A stretch of 64,000 bases of DNA, from the NCBI RefSeq assembly GCF_023343835.1, contig NC_064443.1, forward strand, positions 7,130,001-7,194,000, written 5' to 3'. Every line of letters starts with the position of its first letter. The first letter of the stretch is position 1. Position numbers and translations under genes: made by a program. The stretch comes from Lagopus muta. Its lineage: Eukaryota; Chordata; Aves; Galliformes; Phasianidae. Below are positions 57,972-64,000 of this stretch, piece after piece. The notes beneath the pieces are model-generated. The model had not been told where the DNA came from and ran no database searches. It saw only the letters and a list, made by a program, of their open reading frames with translations.

Positions 57972-60900
57972 CTAAATCCAAAAACAGGATTATACACAGT
58001 ACGAGTCTGATTCTCAAACCTTGCATTCTGTTTATTCCAACGTTATTCATCTTGGGGGTGAGAGGAAGAGAAAAAAACTTTCAAAATTATGTAAGAGAAA
58101 CTTTTTCATGATAAAGAGGTAAAAACATGGAAAGACCATCTAGGGTTTTTGAGGCACAGCCACTTTGGAAACATGGCCTTTACGTTCATGATCAATATCA
58201 GTAATGGTCTTGCTTTACCTCTAATTACCTAAATCTCCTCAGAAATACAACTAATCTCTGGTTTTGAGAGAATATATTTTATATAATCTTCTGAAGAACT
58301 TGACTGCAGTTGATTAACCATTTAGCTATCAGTTAATGGTATACCTTAGGTCTTGTGATGACTTCAACGTTCTCAACTACTCTTCTAAAAGAAGGGGGCA
58401 TTTTGTTGAGAATTCGGTGTTGAAGGAACTCTTGAGCTTTATGAAACATAAGGCCTCCTCCCACCACCAAGATGGAGCTGTACATCTTCTTTTTTGTATC
58501 ATCAGAGGCTGGAATGAATGGATGCATATAGAAATATATATTTTTAGTAGTTATTCTATTATAAAGAACTAAGTGCAAGTCAAATCAAATAGAAACTGAG
58601 AACTGCTTACTTTGAAAACTTTCCTGCTTCTTGGAGCTTCAAAAACAAGCTCAAGAAATCTAAAAATAAGTTGTAATAAGGAATAGTGCAGGTACCTCTA
58701 GAGCTGGTAAAATTAAGGGATATACGTGTTACTTTCCTAGAATATAGTAGTTAACATAAATCCACACTGACAAGCATATTTCTCAGAATCATAATAATGT
58801 AATCCTTACCACAGCAATCAATACTATGAAGAATGGCTTTGTCAAGGCCTAAAGCTTTGCCTTCAAATTGAGAAACAACTGTTTTTCTGGACGTGTGTGC
58901 AGTTAAAGGTTCCTCTGAATCATTTCCAGGTATCATACAGTCACTTTGGGAGGATCCCAGTTCAACTTCTTGGGGGTACATCCTCTCTGAAATATCTGTA
59001 ACTTGGCCTTTCATTTCTCCCTCAAAGGTACCAGGCTTTGACATGGATTTTCTATCAGCTGTAGCTTTTGAAGACTTAAAAATAAGGAAATAGTTTAACA
59101 GTCAATTTATGAAAAATAGAAACAGCAGATTACAGAACAATACAATGGCTAAACATCACCTCTTTACCTTTCTGCACAGAAAGGCTAAAGGTTACATTAC
59201 TACTTCATATCAGTTTTATTTTGATTCTCACTTTCAAAGAGAGGGTTTTACTTTCAGATGTACCAATACATCAGATGTATCAATGCCATTAACATGAAGA
59301 CCCTTCAGACTGAAAATACACAGTTTAGATTAAGATCTTTTCTAGATACCTATAATTCCTTAGAGTTCTTTTATGCTGTTGACCCAGATAATGAATTTCA
59401 GTCTCTGAGATGAGGTAATGAGTCCTTATTTTATTCCTGAATGAAATAATACTTTGTGGGGGAAAGAAAAACAAACAAGCATTCACACACCTGCTCCTGC
59501 TTACTTTGTGTGGCTAGCAGATAATGCTCATCATGAGGATCCTCAGGGTCCCCTTGTGACCGGTGCTGCAAAATTGTCATCTTTTGTCCAACAATTCCAA
59601 AAGTTGCTGGATAAAACAGAGCCATTGGAGCCTGAAAAAATTGAGAGATTTGGCGTTTTATTATGTATATTTTTACTAATTGGAATTTATTATAGAGAAG
59701 AAAAACCTTGTTCTATCTTAGTTTTTTTTGCAATTCAGAATGTCTTTTTTCCAACAGATTTGTAAAAATTTTACATATGTTTTAAAACTTATATGCTTGT
59801 ACACAGACTTCACAGATTCTAGCAATGTGTCATGTACAAGGAACTTAAATGTTGTTACAAAATGAAAAACTTGCACAATTCCTTGCAGTTGAGGGATAAG
59901 CATAGAAACATTCAATTGAAGTGACAATCAAAGGTTATTAGAAGTGTTGTGCATCTCCTACTGCCTCATTAGATACATTCTCGCACAATGCAGTTCATTT
60001 TAATGCCATCACCAAGCATACTACAATATACTACTTGTTCATTTAATGAACATAACCTGTAATTTTTCATCCCCTAATCGGAACTGGTATAATAGAGCTG
60101 GAGAATCTGGATGCCGAATTTGGAACTCGTGATCTTGCAACCCAGAAATATCCTGCAGTCAAAAAAAAAAAAAAAGTATTAAAAATAAATATTTTTACAT
60201 ACCTCTATCAGGATCAGTAACTTACATTCTGCATAACTTAAACTGGACAATAACAAAAAGTAACAAAACTCCTCAGCCTCGGAATTTCACTTATCTATTC
60301 TTCAACTCCTTGAAAAGTCTTTTTATTCTAGCAAGATTTGCCAAAACAGCTTTCTACCTGTTTAAGCCTCTATAAAGAGAGTTTGTGCAGAAGACAAGAC
60401 CCTGTGGCAGAGCTTGCAAAACAAGCTGAAAAATAGCAAGTATGCAAGTGCTATCAGCTTCTTTGAGTAATATGAACAAATAAATGTCCTTTCTAAGAGC
60501 TGGGATCCCTTTCAGCTAGAAGATCAACAAAATAAGTTTCAAATACTTCAACTCTAAAGCTTCTCCAGTCCTGCCAGCATTCTACTGAATGAAGTATTTG
60601 GTTTTCTATGCCCATTAAACCTGTTTCCTACAGCTCTCCTGTACCTAATAATTAAAAATACATTATTTAGGACTATTAGTTAATTATTCTATATTAAAAA
60701 TAAAATACACATGTTGTGCAAACAACATTTCAAGGAATAAATCGTGCATCTTCTGAACTGTTCCCCGTGTTCTGATTATTTTATACGCTTTTTAATTTGC
60801 AAGTAATTGTAGGTTCCCACAGAGCTTCCCCAAAGCAGCTTTCTATAGAGGTAAATAGGAGAATACATCACTTTGCCTTCTCACCTGGTCTAGGTGACAA

Positions 60901-63825
60901 AATGTCTCTTTTAGGTGCTGAAGCAGAAGGCAATCCAACTTATTAGTTAACTGACAGTCTCTGTACGGAAACCCTGCTCGTTGCATAAGCCAGTAAAAAC
61001 ATCTTGACACATCAGATCCTCCATATGCAAGGCAGAGCCTAAAGCATAAAAAAAAAAAAGGATTATTATTTTCTAAACTACTCTACCTACTACTGTGGTA
61101 TACATAGGAATACAAACAATGTTTTAGATGCACTGTGATCGTGACTTCCAAACAGTCTGTACAGCACAGTATCAGTTCCACTGCTTTCTTAAAGAAATGT
61201 CATTTCTTTAAGGCTCATATTGTAACATAATGATCCTGTTGAAGAGCTCATAATAAAAACAAAATCCCCAACCCTGTAGATGTAGAAGTATTTTTACTTT
61301 TTTTAAAGTCAAGTCTTTGGTAAGTAATTAGGTACATGCTTGTAATAATTCTGCACATGAAGAGATACCTGGTGTTGCGATGGGAAACTCCATCTTCCAC
61401 ACAGCAAACACTTGTCTTCTGATCTCCCACGTCTACTATACACGCACTGCCTAAACCACTTCCAAATGTAGCACAGACAGACTCCTGGTGCACCACAATT
61501 CCTAGCAACATGAAGAAAAAAGTTTATATTGAATTTATACCAAGCTCCAGAGCTGTGTTTCTGATGCTCAAATGACATCCTAATGTCTTTTAAAACCTGC
61601 TAATAGCTTCGACACGCTGGAATGCTCTATATTAAATTAAGATGGGTTGTATAGGCCCTTGGAGTTCTGAGAAAAGCTACTAGAAAAACGGAAGCCTACA
61701 TTTGTGCATTCCTATCTTGTAAGAGTTAGGATACTGTTGCCAGTTTATTTTTGTAGCTTGTATTCAAGCTCTTTGTTTCCAGATGCATGTGAAGCATTTT
61801 CCTATTTTTTTTCTTCCTAGTTTTTAATCATGTATCATTACAATTAGTATTTTAAACAGGATCTTTAAATAGTTACAAAACAAGGTCCAATTTCACCCTG
61901 TTTTCCTTTCAATTCACTCTTATCTTTGTTAACAGAGTACATTCATATTTGTATCACAAGCCCATACTTAAAGTTCAGAAATAGTAGATATTTCTGTCTC
62001 CTTCCAGCCGAAAAAATAAAATAACAAAATTGTTTCAATGCTAGCCAACCATTTCTCCCCTCTAAAAGAGGAAACGGTTACGTGAACATCAAAAGATGAA
62101 AGCTGAGAGGCTCAGTCAAGCTGAAACCAGCCTGTAAGAATGTTCCTTAAAGCAAAAAAAAAAAAAAACCCAAACAAAACCACCACCACCAACAAAAAAC
62201 CACCAACGTCTTTATGCTGTTAATCACTCAATGCTTGCTTACATATGGTTTTACCTGAGAAGCCCATCTTCATTAGGATCATATTCACTAGCTCTTTCAC
62301 ATGTTGTTTATTGTAGATGTCTGGAATTAGTAAAATGCACCTGTAGTACTGAAGGTAAGAATGAAAAATTAAAGTCAGCTCTCAAATAAACTGTCTCTTT
62401 ACATGATTGAATACCTGTTTCGAAGAAAGAAAGGATCACATGCAAGATGCTACAAGAAGCAACATTATTTTTAATAATTTCAAAAATTATTCAGTGAGTA
62501 GCAAGTTAACAGCAGACAGGTCATTAATGAAGTCCTAGGAACCACATATACCACTGCTAAAATTTATCTGTTAAGACAAGTGCCAGTAAGAGCCTACCAG
62601 TGCAAGCAGGGTGCTTTTTGTTAATGACAGCATTTACAGAATAGGATACAGCCCTCATAAACTTGTTCATAGCTCACCTTTAGATCTTTCAGTGGTATTT
62701 CCAGGTACTTTTGTATTGCATGTGACCATATAACTTCAAGATCTGCTAATACTGCAGTGAGGGAGCCTCCAGGTCCTGGGTGTAGATTCAGCTGCCCTCT
62801 CCTAATTGGCCAATGTATATTATAAGAATCTAATGGATTAACATACAGTGCCTGAAAATAAGAAATGAAGTTATTTCCCTCCCAATATTTATAATAAATA
62901 ATAGAAAAATATTTCAGAAACTGACAGAACTTCCTGTACAGCAGCAGTGAGACCAATGGGATGGCAATATGGTGTCTTTCTTTTTAGCAGGGCTGTACTG
63001 TCTTAAGACATTCTGTACATGGTTTAAATTATTTGAATTTTCAAATCCATGGATATAGAAGATGGAAACAGATAGGAAAGGACCTTCTAGATCATTAAGT
63101 ACATAAAAGTGTCTTTTCTGTGTTATCTCACTAATAGCTAAATTAATGTAAAAACTCTTGAAAACTCATGAATACCTAATTAGTCAACAGTAATTCCATG
63201 CACTGATCCTTTTTTCTCAGTTTCCTTCCATGCATCTGATTTATACCACGTAGGTAAAGCTCTCACTTACAGCAACAGTGACTCTACCCCACTGCTTCTA
63301 CTATTAGAATAAAGACTTAAGAATATTCAGACCTATCTTTTACTTACCCTTGAAAATTACACTGCATGAATCTTTCAAAGAAATACCGTTTTCCCTGCTG
63401 TTTAAAATAGCTGGTCTAGTACTAAATGTGGACGTTGGTGGCCCTGCCTGTGGCAGTGGGGGTTGGAGATTCACAATTCTTGAGATCCCTTCCAACCCAG
63501 GCCATTCTGTGATTCTGTGAAATAGATATATATTTCTAGCTAGGCAAGTGAGGAAAACTGTCTGGTCTTCTTGAATGATAATATTCGCTTAGTCCCAAGT
63601 AGAGCTGCTCAAGTTCTGTTTGATTAAACTTAGTCTAAATTGAGTTCAAATTGCTCTTCAATACACAGTTATATTAAAGGATAACAATAAGCCTCATTTC
63701 AGGTAGGAAATAAATCTTACCTCCTCTCCTACCAAAAACTCAGGATGATTAGAGGTGTTTGTCCACTTGGCCCCAGAGCTGTGATCTAAAATAGCTGGCC
63801 GCATCTGTCTGTTGTATGACCTGGC
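57828..63825 (-). CDS. ACTR8: ACTR8 3' part: actin-related protein 8, INO80 subunit (10 exons in the window)
   Basis: Nuclear actin-related protein of the INO80 chromatin-remodelling complex, where the Arp8 module helps bind extranucleosomal DNA and histones. Ten exons join in frame to 1,470 nt, encoding 489 residues and the stop, from ARSYNRQMRPAILDH to ERAAFVW. The human protein has about 624 residues, so roughly the first 130 residues lie to the right. Near-identity to human is seen throughout (YNIHWPIRRGQLN, CIVDVGDQKTSVCCVEDGVS, SILVVGGGLMFHKAQEFLQH). The only divergent part is the insertion exon at 58,810-59,074. Introns show nothing beyond A/T runs and one CR1 end. Confidence 0.97.
58345..58508 (-). 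CDS. ACTR8: ACTR8 exon i
   Basis: 164 nt, two bases in, phase 0 out. Acceptor attcattccag, donor gtatac. It encodes SDDTKKKMYSSILVVGGGLM then FHKAQEFLQHRILNKMPPSF and VITRPK, including the actin-fold VVGGG motif. Confidence 0.97.
58810..59074 (-). CDS. ACTR8: ACTR8 exon h (variable insertion)
   Basis: 265 nt, phase 0 in, one base out. Acceptor ccttatttttaag, donor gtaagg. It encodes SSKATADRKSMSKPGTFEG, a poorly conserved Ser/Glu-rich linker, then KALGLDKAILHSIDCC. This matches the divergent, probably disordered insertion of Arp8. The acceptor AAG is weaker than the others, but the frame and human similarity support it. Confidence 0.93.
59491..59631 (-). CDS. ACTR8: ACTR8 exon g
   Basis: 141 nt, 47 codons, phase 0-0. 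Acceptor caattttttcag, donor gtgtgt. It encodes APMALFYPATFGIVGQKMTI then LQHRSQGDPEDPHDEHYLLA and TQSKQEQ. Confidence 0.97.
60057..60152 (-). CDS. ACTR8: ACTR8 exon f
   Basis: 96 nt, 32 codons (DISGLQDHEFQIRHPDSPAL then LYQFRLGDEKLQ), phase 0-0. Acceptor ttttttgactgcag, donor gttatg. An A15 run flanks the acceptor on the + strand. Confidence 0.96.
60885..61038 (-). CDS. ACTR8: ACTR8 exon e
   Basis: 154 nt, one base in, phase 0 out. Acceptor tttatgctttag, donor gtgaga. It encodes LCLAYGGSDVSRCFYWLMQR, then AGFPYRDCQLTNKLDC and HLKETFCHLDQ. There is no ORF longer than about 50 codons here; the exon was placed by similarity and splice sites. Confidence 0.96.
61369..61501 (-). CDS. ACTR8: ACTR8 exon d
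   Basis: 133 nt, two bases in, two bases out. Acceptor ttcatgttgctag, donor gtatct. It encodes GIVVHQESVCATFGSGLGSA then CIVDVGDQKTSVCCVEDGVS and HRNT, containing the actin-fold phosphate-loop equivalent (VDVGDQKT). Confidence 0.97.
62255..62348 (-). CDS. ACTR8: ACTR8 exon c
   Basis: 94 nt, phase 0 in, one base out. Acceptor attcttaccttcag, donor gtaaaa. It encodes YYRCILLIPDIYNKQHVKEL then VNMILMKMGFS. Confidence 0.97.
62678..62851 (-). CDS. ACTR8: ACTR8 exon b
   Basis: 174 nt, 58 codons, phase 0-0. Acceptor cttattttcag, donor gtgagc. It encodes ALYVNPLDSYNIHWPIRRGQ, LNLHPGPGGSLTAVLADLEV and IWSHAIQKYLEIPLKDLK. Confidence 0.97.
63434..63520 (+). mobile_element. CR1 LINE 3' end, 5'-truncated
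   Basis: About 87 bp in an ACTR8 intron: gttggtggccctgcctgtgg..tcccttccaacccaggccattctgtgattctgtga. It has the same structure and truncation point as the copy at 57,076-57,160. Confidence 0.88.
63721..63825 (-). CDS. ACTR8: ACTR8 exon a (first in window)
   Basis: 105 nt, 35 codons, phase 0-0. Acceptor gattacatctcag, donor gtaaga. It encodes ARSYNRQMRPAILDHSSGAK then WTNTSNHPEFLVGEE, at the start of the conserved actin-like core. Confidence 0.96.
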
Positions 63826-64000
63826 CTGAGATGTAATCAAATCAAACATTGTTTTTACCAGGCACTTTTTGTGCATGGAAGCAACAAACAAACAGACAAC
63901 CCCCAGCAATCCACGCTGAAAATCCATTTTAAACCTTCATCTTCTTAGATCTTTGGAGGTATGGGACACAATAACACTATTCATATATACTTTATACAGA

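Overview
The window is vertebrate nuclear DNA, almost certainly avian and probably from chicken or a close galliform. The reasons are long AT-rich introns with GT-AG borders, short 5'-truncated CR1 LINE ends (cttccaaccc..gattctgtgattctgtga), a decayed mariner of the Galluhop type, and three orthologous genes in the order CACNA1D - CHDH - ACTR8. There is no prokaryotic or phage content, and no undescribed multi-gene system was found. The novelty candidates are local: a possible extra exon, a decayed coding-like frame, unusual repeats, and a gene that appears to be missing.

1-38,840, + strand: the 3' half of CACNA1D (L-type calcium channel Cav1.3), from the alternative IVS3 exons 31A/31B to the stop codon at 36,949 and its 3' UTR. 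Twenty exons were placed by splice sites, reading phase and protein similarity. The spliced path, using one of the two exon 31 versions, gives 897 residues and stays in frame throughout. Introns carry CR1 fragments, microsatellites, a 30-bp perfect palindrome, a duplicated ~240-bp repeat and a possible poison exon between exons 35 and 36.

38,841-43,215: spacer between the convergent 3' ends of CACNA1D and CHDH, with no gene seen.

43,216-about 55,000, - strand: CHDH (mitochondrial choline dehydrogenase). Seven coding exons join to a 611-residue GMC flavoprotein. One intron holds the mariner relic, and the last intron holds a ~215-bp purine/pyrimidine satellite just upstream of the final acceptor. 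A CpG island at 54.24-55.06 kb is the likely CHDH promoter.

55,061-57,680: the interval where mammals have IL17RB. No SEFIR-type coding exon is visible. There are only weak hydrophobic ORFs, a perfect 15-bp hairpin, a CR1 end and, on the - strand, a protein-like open frame with an apparent frameshift.

57,680-64,000, - strand: the 3' ten coding exons of ACTR8 (INO80 subunit Arp8). They are in frame and encode 489 residues; the 5' exons lie beyond the right edge.

The three genes are not functionally linked. They encode a plasma-membrane calcium channel, a mitochondrial oxidase of choline and a nuclear chromatin remodeller subunit, and their adjacency is conserved synteny.
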